A stretch of 16,644 nt of DNA from BNXB01 sp031556375 (GTDB lineage: Bacteria > Bacteroidota > Bacteroidia > Bacteroidales > Azobacteroidaceae): assembly GCA_031556375.1 (NCBI GenBank), contig JAVBTA010000054.1, positions 1 to 16,644 of the forward strand, given 5' to 3'. Position 1 is the first letter of the stretch. Every line of letters begins with the position of its first letter. Shown piece by piece: positions 8,052 to 15,330 of this stretch. The notes under the pieces are model-generated. The model saw nothing but the letters and a program-made list of their open reading frames with translations. It searched no databases and was not told the DNA's origin. Made by a program: the position numbers and the translations under genes.

Positions 8052-8552
8052 TCAGTTCAATGCCTTTATCATGATATAATCATTCATGTAATATCCGTTT
8101 CCAATGTCAAAATCACCTTCACTTTCAATTGAAAATCCCATTTTCTTGTAAAAATAATAGGCTTTATTATTTCGATTTACGTTTAACACTAAAGACAACG
8201 AACCTGTTGGTTGTAATACTCTCAAATATTTCTCGGCGTTTTCAATCAGAAATTGGCCTAATCCTTTTCCCTGTTGGGATGGAAGGACATAGATCTTTTG
8301 TAAATGATACCGGTTGTCATGTTCTTTTTCAATCGACATATACCCTACCGGTTGTTCTTTTTCGTATACAATAAAAAAAACATGGCCGTTTTGCATCTGA
8401 TTTTCCAGAGAAGGGATAGAATACATCCATTCGAACATATAATCCAGTTGCTCCGGAGATAAAATATCTTTATAAGTAGGCTCCCACACCTGAGATGCCA
8501 AATCCCGGATATGAGAGCAATCTTCTGTTTTTGCTTGAATAAGTCGATACAT
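8052..8552 (-). CDS. GNAT family N-acetyltransferase
   Basis: Predicted acetyl-CoA-dependent N-acetyltransferase of 166 aa, cytoplasmic. Motif A is clear: strand KIYVLP followed by QQGKGLG (93-99), fitting the Q/RxxGxG/A pyrophosphate-binding loop, then a helix FLIENAEKYL. Motif B is also present as LNVNRNNKAYYFYKKMGF (about 123-140), a usual GNAT feature. The substrate cannot be read from sequence; small-molecule, amino-acid or protein N-terminal acetylation are all possible. It lies 37 bp downstream of hcp on the same strand with no visible terminator or -7 box between, so it may be the last gene of the ferredoxin-hcp transcript, though a link to nitrogen-oxide metabolism is not shown. Confidence 0.88.
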   Translation of the reverse strand: MYRLIQAKTEDCSHIRDLASQVWEPTYKDILSPEQLDYMFEWMYSIPSLENQMQNGHVFFIVYEKEQPVGYMSIEKEHDNRYHLQKIYVLPSQQGKGLGQFLIENAEKYLRVLQPTGSLSLVLNVNRNNKAYYFYKKMGFSIESEGDFDIGNGYYMNDYIMIKALN

Positions 8553-8589
8553 ACGAGAAGTGTTAAAACTCCCGTAAAAATAATTAATG

Positions 8590-10236
8590 TTATTGAATAC
8601 TCCAATTTTTCATATCTTCTTCTACAGTAGATATTCCTCCTATACCAAAATTTTCAACCAACACATTAGTTACATTCGGAGATAAAAACGCAGGAAGCGT
8701 AGGCCCTAGATGGATGTTTTTCACACCCAGGAATAGTAACGCCAACAGCACAATAACCGCTTTCTGTTCGTACCATGCAATGTTATAAACAATTGGAAGC
8801 TCATTGATATCTTTTAATCCGAAAGCATCTTTGAGGGCTAAAGCAATCATTACCAACGAATAACTATCATTACATTGTCCTGCATCCAGTACACGTGGAA
8901 TACCACCGATATCTCCTAAAGGAAGTTTGTTATAACGATACTTCGCACAACCGGCAGTCAGGATAACATTATCCTGTGGCAATGCAGAAGCAAAATCGGT
9001 ATAATATCCGCGGGATTTCATCCTTCCATCGCAGCCAGCCATAACGATAAATTTTTTGATCGCTCCGGATTTTACAGCATCCACAACTTTATCGGCCAAT
9101 GCTAATACCTGATTATGGGCGAATCCACCGATAATTTCACCCTTTTCAATTTCCTGGGGAGGAAGACATTTTTTTGCATGTTCAATCAATGCCGAAAAAT
9201 CCTTCGGTCGACTATCCTTGCGTCCCGGAACATGTTTTGCACCCGGAAGTCCCGCGGAACCTGTCGTATAAATCCGATCCGCATAAATTGCAGACTTAAG
9301 AGGAGGGACAATGCAATTTGTAGTGAAAAGGATTACGCCGTTAAAGCTTTCGAACTCTTCTCTCTGTCTCCACCAGGCATTGCCATAATTACCGATGAAA
9401 TGGGGATATTTCTTGAATGCAGGATAATAATTTGCCGGCAACATTTCACTGTGAGTATATACATCGACTCCAGTATCAGCAGTTTGTTTGAGTAATTCCT
9501 CCATATCTTTCAAGTCATGTCCGCTGATCAGAATACCGGGGTTCTTTCCCACCCCTATATTAACTTTGGTTATTTCAGGATTACCGAAAGATGAAGTATT
9601 GGCTCTATCAAGTAAGGCCATCCCTTTTACTCCACATTCCCCAACTCCCATGGTGAGAGCAATAAGTTCGTTGACCGAAATATCCTTCCGACTGATCTCA
9701 GCAAGGACACTTTCAATGGTTTCATAAATACCGGGATCCTCATATCCCAGATTCAATGCATGTTCTGCATAAGCAGCAACTCCTTTTATTCCATAAATGA
9801 TTAATTGTTTCAAAGACCGGATGTCTTCATTAGTTTCGGTGAGTACTCCAACTTGTTGCGCCTTTTTCTCATAATCCGGAAAATCTACCAAAAAACTTAC
9901 CGCATCATGTTCCGGTAATATAATTTCGTATTTTTTTGCTTCGCTGATTAATTCATCTCTGAACAAGAATGCTTTTCCAATACGTTCTTTGATTGCAGCA
10001 TCATCAAAGTTAGCATTGGTGATAGTACAAAATAAAGCATCCAGTATTTGTCGGCTGGCCTCAATATTTGCCATTCCTTTTTCCCTTAAAGCCCTGTTTA
10101 CAATAGCTTCTCCTCTCACTACATACAACAGTAAATCCATTAACGCAGAAGTCTGAGGTTCTTTTCCACATACTCCCTTAATGCTACAACCCTTTCCCTG
10201 AGCTGCTTCCTGGCATTGATAACAAAACATTTCCAT
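8590..10236 (-). CDS. hcp: Hybrid cluster protein (hydroxylamine / nitric oxide reductase)
   Basis: Cytoplasmic Fe-S-O hybrid cluster enzyme of 548 aa, the length of class I Hcp from strict anaerobes. The N-terminal 4Fe-4S motif is Cys5, Cys8, Cys17, Cys23 (C-x2-C-x8-C-x5-C). Expected hybrid-cluster ligands are all visible: His240, Glu264, Cys308 (TTNC), Cys402 (MAGCDGR, the persulfide position), Cys430 (TAGCAKYR), Cys455 (AGQCND), Glu490 and Lys492 (WYEQKA). These sit at a constant offset of 4 from the ligand numbering I recall for the Desulfovibrio protein, so the active site looks complete. The family reduces NO to N2O, reduces hydroxylamine in vitro, and takes part in S-nitrosylation. It lies 30 bp after the Fe-S protein gene, likely in the same mRNA; no Hcr-type flavin reductase is nearby. 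Confidence 0.97.
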   Translation of the reverse strand: MEMFCYQCQEAAQGKGCSIKGVCGKEPQTSALMDLLLYVVRGEAIVNRALREKGMANIEASRQILDALFCTITNANFDDAAIKERIGKAFLFRDELISEAKKYEIILPEHDAVSFLVDFPDYEKKAQQVGVLTETNEDIRSLKQLIIYGIKGVAAYAEHALNLGYEDPGIYETIESVLAEISRKDISVNELIALTMGVGECGVKGMALLDRANTSSFGNPEITKVNIGVGKNPGILISGHDLKDMEELLKQTADTGVDVYTHSEMLPANYYPAFKKYPHFIGNYGNAWWRQREEFESFNGVILFTTNCIVPPLKSAIYADRIYTTGSAGLPGAKHVPGRKDSRPKDFSALIEHAKKCLPPQEIEKGEIIGGFAHNQVLALADKVVDAVKSGAIKKFIVMAGCDGRMKSRGYYTDFASALPQDNVILTAGCAKYRYNKLPLGDIGGIPRVLDAGQCNDSYSLVMIALALKDAFGLKDINELPIVYNIAWYEQKAVIVLLALLFLGVKNIHLGPTLPAFLSPNVTNVLVENFGIGGISTVEEDMKNWSIQ

Positions 10237-10266
10237 AATCTCGATTATTTAAATAATTATTTATTC

Positions 10267-11124
10267 TTAAATCCATTTTTCACTGATAACTTCCCCTCTT
10301 ACAGAAAGTACAATAACTTTCAACGGAATATGACGCTCCGCTCTTTCCCTGGCCATTTCCGCAATTCTAACAAGTCCTCCACAGCAAGGAACCTCCATGA
10401 TCAATACCGTTAATGTATCTATTTGAGCGACATCGATCATTTCTGTTAATTTATCTATGTACGATTGTGTATTACTATCGAGCTTAGGACAAGCAATAGC
10501 TAACATTTTCCCTTTCAGGAAGCGACTGTGAAATTCCCCGGAAGCAAAAGCAGTACAATCGGCCGCCAACAACAGGTTTGTTCCATGTAAGAACCCTGCT
10601 TGTGGGTTTAAAAGATGCAATTGTACTGGAAATTGCCTCAACTCAGACTGTTGTGTATATGTGTGATTCATCCCTGCCTGCATCAAAAAACTACCAGCAG
10701 CAGGGGATTTAATTTCTTTCATCATTGATCCGGGACAACCACAGACTAATGGTTTCTCCTTTTCTTTGGTTTGAAAATTAACATGCATATCATGTTTATC
10801 CAGGTATTCCAATCCTTGTCGTAGAAGTTCTGTTTCGCCGTGTTCTCTCAAGTGATGCAAATGAGCGAGAATAACAGCCTCCCCTTTTGTTACGATACGT
10901 TCCATAACAGCTTCCTCGCTATAAGGTTGGGCTTCCCGTTCTTCTAATGTGATCGCACCGACAGGACATTCTCCGATACAGGCTCCTAACCCATCACAAT
11001 AAAGCTCACTGACCATTACGGCTTTGCCGTCGATAAGTTGTAAAGCTCCTTCGTGACAACCACTGACGCAAGCTCCACAACCATTGCAAAGGTCATCATC
11101 TATTTTAATGATTGTTCTTTTCAT
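10267..11124 (-). CDS. 4Fe-4S ferredoxin-domain protein with cysteine-rich C-terminal domain, probable Hcp redox partner
   Basis: Cytoplasmic Fe-S protein of 285 aa. The ATG at 11124 is chosen because it directly precedes the ferredoxin fold (MKRTIIKID); an upstream start at 11178 would fall inside the operator. The first cluster motif is full: Cys13, 16, 19, 23. The second reads Cys43-x5-Cys49-x3-Cys53-Pro, with Leu46 where the second Cys is normally found. The remaining 200 residues contain further cysteines in conserved-looking settings: CGCPG (128-132), ADC (190), ACPK (212) and PCCGG (247-250), suggesting another metal or redox site. The gene precedes hcp by 30 bp and takes the place Hcr has in enterobacteria, so electron delivery to Hcp is the likely role; this is inference from context. 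Confidence 0.85.
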   Translation of the reverse strand: MKRTIIKIDDDLCNGCGACVSGCHEGALQLIDGKAVMVSELYCDGLGACIGECPVGAITLEEREAQPYSEEAVMERIVTKGEAVILAHLHHLREHGETELLRQGLEYLDKHDMHVNFQTKEKEKPLVCGCPGSMMKEIKSPAAGSFLMQAGMNHTYTQQSELRQFPVQLHLLNPQAGFLHGTNLLLAADCTAFASGEFHSRFLKGKMLAIACPKLDSNTQSYIDKLTEMIDVAQIDTLTVLIMEVPCCGGLVRIAEMARERAERHIPLKVIVLSVRGEVISEKWI

Positions 11125-11143
11125 ATTATTGATTATTTTTATG

Positions 11144-11151
11144 CAAATGTA
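11144..11151 (-). promoter_or_regulatory. -7 promoter element for the ferredoxin-hcp operon
   Basis: On the minus strand TACATTTG (11151-11144) matches TAnnTTTG. No TTTG lies at the usual 19-21 nt upstream; instead the palindrome at 11173-11188 is centred 36.5 bp upstream of the last G, about -41 from a start predicted near 11140. A missing -33 box together with an activator-type site is what a class II activated promoter would show. The leader to the ATG at 11124 would be about 16 nt. Confidence 0.6.
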
Positions 11152-11172
11152 GAGTAGTTGAATGGGGCGAAT

Positions 11173-11188
11173 TGTCACAAATGTTACA
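11173..11188. promoter_or_regulatory. Predicted Crp/Fnr-type operator in the divergent ferredoxin-hcp / regulator region
   Basis: TGTCAC-AAAT-GTTACA is an imperfect palindrome: half-sites TGTcAC and TGTaAC (reverse of GTTACA) differ at one base. The same motif recurs at 11938-11953 upstream of nrfH. It lies between divergent genes, near -41 for the ferredoxin-hcp operon and near -36 for the regulator gene, so it may activate the former and control the regulator's own expression. Confidence 0.65.
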
Positions 11189-11205
11189 GTTTTGAAAATA
11201 TTGAT

Positions 11206-11213
11206 TAATTTTG
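11206..11213 (+). promoter_or_regulatory. -7 promoter element for the Crp/Fnr regulator gene
   Basis: TAATTTTG is an exact TAnnTTTG match, 36 bp before the ATG at 11250, implying a leader of about 33 nt. The -33 position (about 11182-11185) reads TGTT and falls inside the palindrome at 11173-11188, so a protein bound there would cover or replace the -33 contact. Confidence 0.5.
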
Positions 11214-11249
11214 TCCAACATTCAAAATAAATTTCACATTCAAATATTT

Positions 11250-11924
11250 ATGGATTATTCAACATTATCTGCAATCCCTCTATTTCATTCTTTAGAAGAA
11301 AACGAATTGATAGAAATCTTCTCCGAATTAAGTATCTCGGAAAGCTGTTTTAAAAAAGATGATTTGCTTGTTTTGCAGGATGAGCCCTGCAACCGTTTGA
11401 TAATATTGCTTTCGGGAAGTGTGAAAGGAGAAATGATCGATCCGTCAGGCCGTATGATGAAGGTAGAAGATATTTTTGCTCCAAACCCATTGGCCATCTT
11501 ATTTTTATTCGGACAAAACAACCGGTTTCCCGTTCAGGTAACTGCCCGCGAAGATGTTACCGCACTTATAATTCCCAAACAATCTGTTCTCCGGATGCTG
11601 AGCCTGAATGAGACTCTGTTGAAGAATTATCTGGATGTATCCGCCGGTTTTGCTTCACGGCTCAGCCAGAAACTACATTTTATGTCGTTCAGAACCATCA
11701 GGCAAAAACTGACAATGTATATTCTCAAACTGTCGAAAGAAAATCAGTCGGATACAGTTACTCTAGATAAAACAAAAAGTGCATTGGCAGAATACTTTGG
11801 AATTTCCCGCCCCTCTTTGGAAAGAGAACTTACCAAAATGCAACAGGATGGACTTATTCATACCGAAAAGAAAAAAATTGAAATAAGAAACAAAAAAGAA
11901 CTTGTAAGACTGGTAAATCTTTGA
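11250..11924 (+). CDS. Crp/Fnr family transcriptional regulator, HcpR-like
   Basis: Predicted DNA-binding regulator of 224 aa. Residues about 8-125 form a cyclic-nucleotide-binding-type sensor barrel (PLFHSLEENEL, then NRLIILLSGSVKG), 126-150 a dimer helix, and 150-224 a Crp-type winged helix-turn-helix with recognition helix SRPSLERELTKMQ (186-198). It lacks the N-terminal cysteine cluster of FNR (only Cys33 and Cys47 are present), so an oxygen-sensing Fe-S mechanism is unlikely. Position beside hcp and nrfHA matches HcpR, the nitrosative-stress regulator known from Porphyromonas and Desulfovibrio, where a heme is thought to sense NO. The ATG at 11250 is preferred over a TTG at 11211 that overlaps the -7 box. 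HcpR naming is inference; an HcpR-type or another Crp/Fnr subfamily remains possible. Confidence 0.88.
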   Translation: MDYSTLSAIPLFHSLEENELIEIFSELSISESCFKKDDLLVLQDEPCNRLIILLSGSVKGEMIDPSGRMMKVEDIFAPNPLAILFLFGQNNRFPVQVTAREDVTALIIPKQSVLRMLSLNETLLKNYLDVSAGFASRLSQKLHFMSFRTIRQKLTMYILKLSKENQSDTVTLDKTKSALAEYFGISRPSLERELTKMQQDGLIHTEKKKIEIRNKKELVRLVNL

Positions 11925-11937
11925 TTATTGATAAAAA

Positions 11938-11953
11938 TGTAACATTGGTTACG
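11938..11953. promoter_or_regulatory. Predicted Crp/Fnr-type operator upstream of nrfH
   Basis: TGTAAC-ATTG-GTTACG is a near-perfect palindrome (only the outermost base pair is off) and shares half-sites and 4-nt spacing with the site at 11173-11188. Its centre (11945.5) is 36.5 bp from the last G of the -7-like box at 11975-11982, the same distance as in the ferredoxin-hcp promoter. It starts 13 bp after the regulator's stop codon. Confidence 0.7.
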
Positions 11954-11974
11954 TTTTTTTTAGAAAAGATTATA

Positions 11975-11982
11975 TTATTTTG
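11975..11982 (+). promoter_or_regulatory. -7-like promoter element for the nrfHA-ccs operon
   Basis: TTATTTTG matches TAnnTTTG at 7 of 8 positions (T for A at position 2). There is no TTTG -33 box at the usual distance; the palindrome at 11938-11953 occupies that zone. A start near 11986 would leave a leader of about 19 nt to the ATG at 12005. The imperfect -7 box and missing -33 box both suggest need for an activator. Confidence 0.55.
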
Positions 11983-12004
11983 CACTGAATATTTAATGCT
12001 TATT

Positions 12005-12583
12005 ATGAAAAGCTTTTTAAACCGGATTCCCAGTAAAATGATTCTGCCGTTTTTTATTGCGGGAGGACTACTTGCCGGTATAGGAGCTTATGCTGTCTAT
12101 ATGTCCAGGGCACACTCCTACTTGTCTGATGATCCGTCTGCCTGCGTTAATTGCCACATAATGACTCCTTATTATCAATCGTGGAACCACAGCTCCCATG
12201 CTCAATGGGCTAATTGTAACGATTGTCACGTTCCTCACAATAATGTCGTTTCAAAATATGCTTTCAAAGCGATGGACGGATTGTATCATGCAGCTGTTTT
12301 TACGGTAAACGGAGAGCCTCAAACAATACGTCCGCGGGAAGCTAGTAATAATGTGATTATGGAAAACTGTATCCGTTGTCATACTCAGCTGAATACCGAT
12401 TTTGTAAAAACAGGGATGATCACTTATACAGAAGCAAAGCATGGCGAGGGAAAAGCATGTTGGGATTGTCACACACAGGTTCCTCATACAAAGATAAGTA
12501 GCCTGAGCTCGTCTCCGAATGCGATTGTTCCGTTGCCGGAATCCCCTGTACCTGACTGGTTAAAGAAAATAATGAAAAAATAA
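12005..12583 (+). CDS. nrfH: Cytochrome c nitrite reductase small subunit (tetraheme quinol dehydrogenase)
   Basis: Membrane-anchored NapC/NirT-family cytochrome that takes electrons from menaquinol and passes them to NrfA. It has 192 aa with one N-terminal membrane anchor (about 12-33) and four heme sites CVNCH (47-51), CNDCH (71-75), CIRCH (122-126) and CWDCH (152-156). The first motif continues as CHxM (Met53), the unusual heme-1 methionine arrangement known for NrfH. The tail from about 165 is serine/proline-rich and slightly longer than in some relatives. Start: ATG 12005 fits the anchor; an in-frame ATG at 11996 (adding MLI) is only about 10 nt from the predicted transcript start, so less likely. 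It is 15 bp upstream of nrfA. Confidence 0.95.
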   Translation: MKSFLNRIPSKMILPFFIAGGLLAGIGAYAVYMSRAHSYLSDDPSACVNCHIMTPYYQSWNHSSHAQWANCNDCHVPHNNVVSKYAFKAMDGLYHAAVFTVNGEPQTIRPREASNNVIMENCIRCHTQLNTDFVKTGMITYTEAKHGEGKACWDCHTQVPHTKISSLSSSPNAIVPLPESPVPDWLKKIMKK

Positions 12584-12598
12584 TAAAACAGAAAAGAT

Positions 12599-14086
12599 AT
12601 GTTCGGAAAATTAGCAGAAGCAATTAAGCGTCGTCCCATCATCGGATGGGGAATATTTGCCGTAGTTATGGTAGCTGTATTTGTGTTAGGACTACTTGCC
12701 GCCTCTATCACCGAACGAAGAGCGGAGATCGCTACTTTGTTTAATAATAAGAAAGTGGATATTACCGGTATTGAATCCCGCAATGATGTTTGGGGAGAGA
12801 ACTATCCCCGTGAATACAACACCTGGAAGAAAACAGCGGATATGGACTTCCGTAGCAAACATCTGGGAAATATGCCGGAAGATGTTTTGGAAAGTCGCCC
12901 GGAAATGGTAGTCCTCTGGGCCGGATATGCCTTTGCCCAGGATTACTCGGCTCCTCGTGGACACATGCATGCCCTGGAAGATATCAGAGCCACACTGCGT
13001 ACTGGATCTCCGGATGAAAATACAAAGGATATGCAACCTGCAACCTGCTGGACCTGCAAAAGTCCTGATGTTCCGCGAATGATGCATGAAGCGGGTATTG
13101 AAAACTTTTATAAAGCTCCATGGAGTTCTTTTGGAGATCAGATTGTCAATCCGATTGGATGTGCCGATTGCCATGATCCGAAAACAATGAACCTGGCAAT
13201 CTCCCGTCCGGGACTGATCGAAGCTTTCGAACGTCAGGGCCGTAACATTGCGGATGCTACACCTCAGGATATGCGTTCGTTGGTATGTGCACAATGCCAT
13301 GTCGAATATTTCTTCAAAGGTGAAGGTAAATACCTGACTTTCCCATGGGATGGAGGAATGACCGTTGAAGCTATGGAGAAATATTACGATGAAGCGGAAT
13401 ATAAGGATTGGACCCATGCGGTAAGTCGTGCTCCAATGTTGAAAGCGCAACACCCTGATTATGAAATATTCCTTTTAGGGCCTCACGCTCAACGGGGATT
13501 GAGTTGTGCCGACTGTCATATGCCTTATATTTCCGAAGGAGGTATCAAATATTCTAATCACCAGGTAGTGAGTCCGTTGAAAAACATTTCAAATACTTGT
13601 CAGACCTGCCACCGTGATTCGGAAGAAAAACTACGTAATTATGTCTATCAATATCAAGATAAAGCATTGGAAATCCGAGACCGCATTGAAAAAGAATTAT
13701 CGAAAGCGCATATCTTAGCCAAAACAGCATGGGATAACGGAGCTTCCGAACAAGAAATGGCTCCTGTCCTGAAACTGCTTCGCCAGGCTCAATGGCGCTG
13801 GGATTTCGCAGTTGCTTCGCATGGGGCGTCTTTCCATGCCCCGGTCGAAACTCAACGTATTCTGGCACACAGTCTCGATAAATCTCTGCTAGCTCAACTT
13901 GAAGTTCAGAAAGTCCTTTTTGCTCACGGAGTGACAAATGCAACGATACCGGATATTTCCTCTAAAGAAAAAGCCCAGACTTATATTGGGCTTGATATGA
14001 AAACCATCAAAGAGAAGAAAGCTAAATGGATGGAAACTGTTGTTCCTAAATGGCTGGAGAGCGCGAAAGAGAAAGGACGGATTTAA
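12599..14086 (+). CDS. nrfA: Ammonia-forming cytochrome c nitrite reductase, pentaheme catalytic subunit
   Basis: Catalyses six-electron reduction of nitrite to ammonium at the periplasmic face; it can also reduce NO and hydroxylamine. The protein has 495 aa. The catalytic heme motif CWTCK (150-154) carries the proximal lysine, and four CxxCH motifs follow at 188-192, 230-234, 303-307 and 334-338. Active-site candidates Tyr237 (CHVEY) and His296 (LGPH) are in the expected places, and LKAQHPDYE (281-289) is the conserved stretch before heme 4. The N-terminus has a hydrophobic segment (about 14-36) after KRR with no clear AxA cleavage site, so it may remain as a membrane anchor. It lies between nrfH (15 bp) and the ResB-like gene (5 bp), in one operon. 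Confidence 0.97.
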   Translation: MFGKLAEAIKRRPIIGWGIFAVVMVAVFVLGLLAASITERRAEIATLFNNKKVDITGIESRNDVWGENYPREYNTWKKTADMDFRSKHLGNMPEDVLESRPEMVVLWAGYAFAQDYSAPRGHMHALEDIRATLRTGSPDENTKDMQPATCWTCKSPDVPRMMHEAGIENFYKAPWSSFGDQIVNPIGCADCHDPKTMNLAISRPGLIEAFERQGRNIADATPQDMRSLVCAQCHVEYFFKGEGKYLTFPWDGGMTVEAMEKYYDEAEYKDWTHAVSRAPMLKAQHPDYEIFLLGPHAQRGLSCADCHMPYISEGGIKYSNHQVVSPLKNISNTCQTCHRDSEEKLRNYVYQYQDKALEIRDRIEKELSKAHILAKTAWDNGASEQEMAPVLKLLRQAQWRWDFAVASHGASFHAPVETQRILAHSLDKSLLAQLEVQKVLFAHGVTNATIPDISSKEKAQTYIGLDMKTIKEKKAKWMETVVPKWLESAKEKGRI

Positions 14087-14091
14087 GTAAA

Positions 14092-15330
14092 ATGTGGCAA
14101 TTTCCCTGGCGATATAAAGAAAGCTGTACTTTCATTGGAGGAATCATTATTATTGGACTAGTACTACAACTGCTGGTCGGAACATTTGATTTTACTCTTT
14201 TACAATGGCCAATCAATATTATTTTGGGAGGAGGTTTTATTTTGCTCCTTCTAATTTTCTCAATTAAACGAAAAAGTCCTTTTTATCAATGGTTTTCGGG
14301 TGTTCCGATGGCAGTTACATTGATTGTGGCATTGGTGATTTTAGGTGTTGTCATGGGACTGACCCCTCAGATAACATCACACAATGTTCCTGATACTATA
14401 CCTTCTCGTCTGGGATTGAACCGGATGACCTCTTCCTGGCCTTTTGTACTGGTTTATTTCACGACCCTCCTTTCTCTTGGATCTTTAATCATCAAGCGTT
14501 TATTCCCTTTTCGGATAAAAGATTATGCTTTTTACTTAAATCATATTGGTTTATGGCTATTCCTTTTTGCTGCCGGAATAGGATCTTCGGATATCAAACG
14601 TTATGTGATGTATGTCCGTGAAGGAGAAGTGGAATGGAGAGTTTACAATGAAAAAAAGGATGTACTGGAATTGCCTGTAGCCATCAAACTGAATGATTTT
14701 TATATGGAGGAATATCCTCCTAAATTAACAATTATAAACCGGAAAACAGGCGAATCCCAACCGGAAAACAAACCGGAATACTTCCAGATTGATGAAAAGC
14801 AGCCGGAAGGAAAAATCAATGGATGGAATATATCCTTGAAAAAATATATACATCAGGCCGTCCGGAACAGTGATAGTACCTATCATGAGGTACATATGCC
14901 GGGATCTGTCCCTGCTGCAAAAATTGAAATTCAGAATCCTGAAAATGGGGTGCAAAAAGAAGGATGGGTCTGCTCCGGAAATATTACCCAACTATATATG
15001 GTATTGAATCTGGATGAGGATTTTTGTGTAGCGATGACACGTCCTGAGGCCAAACGGTTTGTTTCGGACATTAATATCTACTCAGAAGATGGAAATGAAG
15101 CACACTCCTTGTTGGAAGTAAACAAACCTTTTAAACAAGGGAACTGGATGTTATACCAATACGGATATGACAATGATGCCGGAAATATGTCGACATACAG
15201 CGCTATCGAGTTGGTTTATGATCCCTGGGTTATTCCTGTTTATTTAGGAATTATCATGCTTGCCTGCGGATCTATATGCATGTTGTGGGGCGGAAACAAA
15301 AGAAAGGAGGCGGAATATGACTTGGAATGA
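14092..15330 (+). CDS. ResB/CcsB-like cytochrome c biogenesis protein (System II)
   Basis: Membrane component of the System II heme delivery and ligation machine, 412 aa. There are five hydrophobic segments in the first half (about 12-33, 40-58, 70-91, 116-138, 146-163), then a soluble region of about 210 residues expected in the periplasm, and a final membrane helix (about 380-398). His151 (LNHIG) in the fifth segment is a candidate heme-path residue. I use ATG 14092, since the frame's earlier ATG at 14050 lies within nrfA. It starts 5 bp after nrfA and overlaps the CcsA-like gene by 14 bp. Together the two match the halves of fused CcsBA proteins. Similarity is by topology and context more than by a sharp motif. 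Confidence 0.82.
   Translation: MWQFPWRYKESCTFIGGIIIIGLVLQLLVGTFDFTLLQWPINIILGGGFILLLLIFSIKRKSPFYQWFSGVPMAVTLIVALVILGVVMGLTPQITSHNVPDTIPSRLGLNRMTSSWPFVLVYFTTLLSLGSLIIKRLFPFRIKDYAFYLNHIGLWLFLFAAGIGSSDIKRYVMYVREGEVEWRVYNEKKDVLELPVAIKLNDFYMEEYPPKLTIINRKTGESQPENKPEYFQIDEKQPEGKINGWNISLKKYIHQAVRNSDSTYHEVHMPGSVPAAKIEIQNPENGVQKEGWVCSGNITQLYMVLNLDEDFCVAMTRPEAKRFVSDINIYSEDGNEAHSLLEVNKPFKQGNWMLYQYGYDNDAGNMSTYSAIELVYDPWVIPVYLGIIMLACGSICMLWGGNKRKEAEYDLE

Noticed and set aside
11250..11924. Calling the regulator FNR
   Set aside because: The N-terminal cysteine set that binds the oxygen-sensing Fe-S cluster is absent, and the recognition helix differs.
12692..13453. 253-codon open frame on the minus strand opposite nrfA
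   Set aside because: nrfA is unmistakable with five heme motifs; the antisense translation shows no domain or sensible composition.
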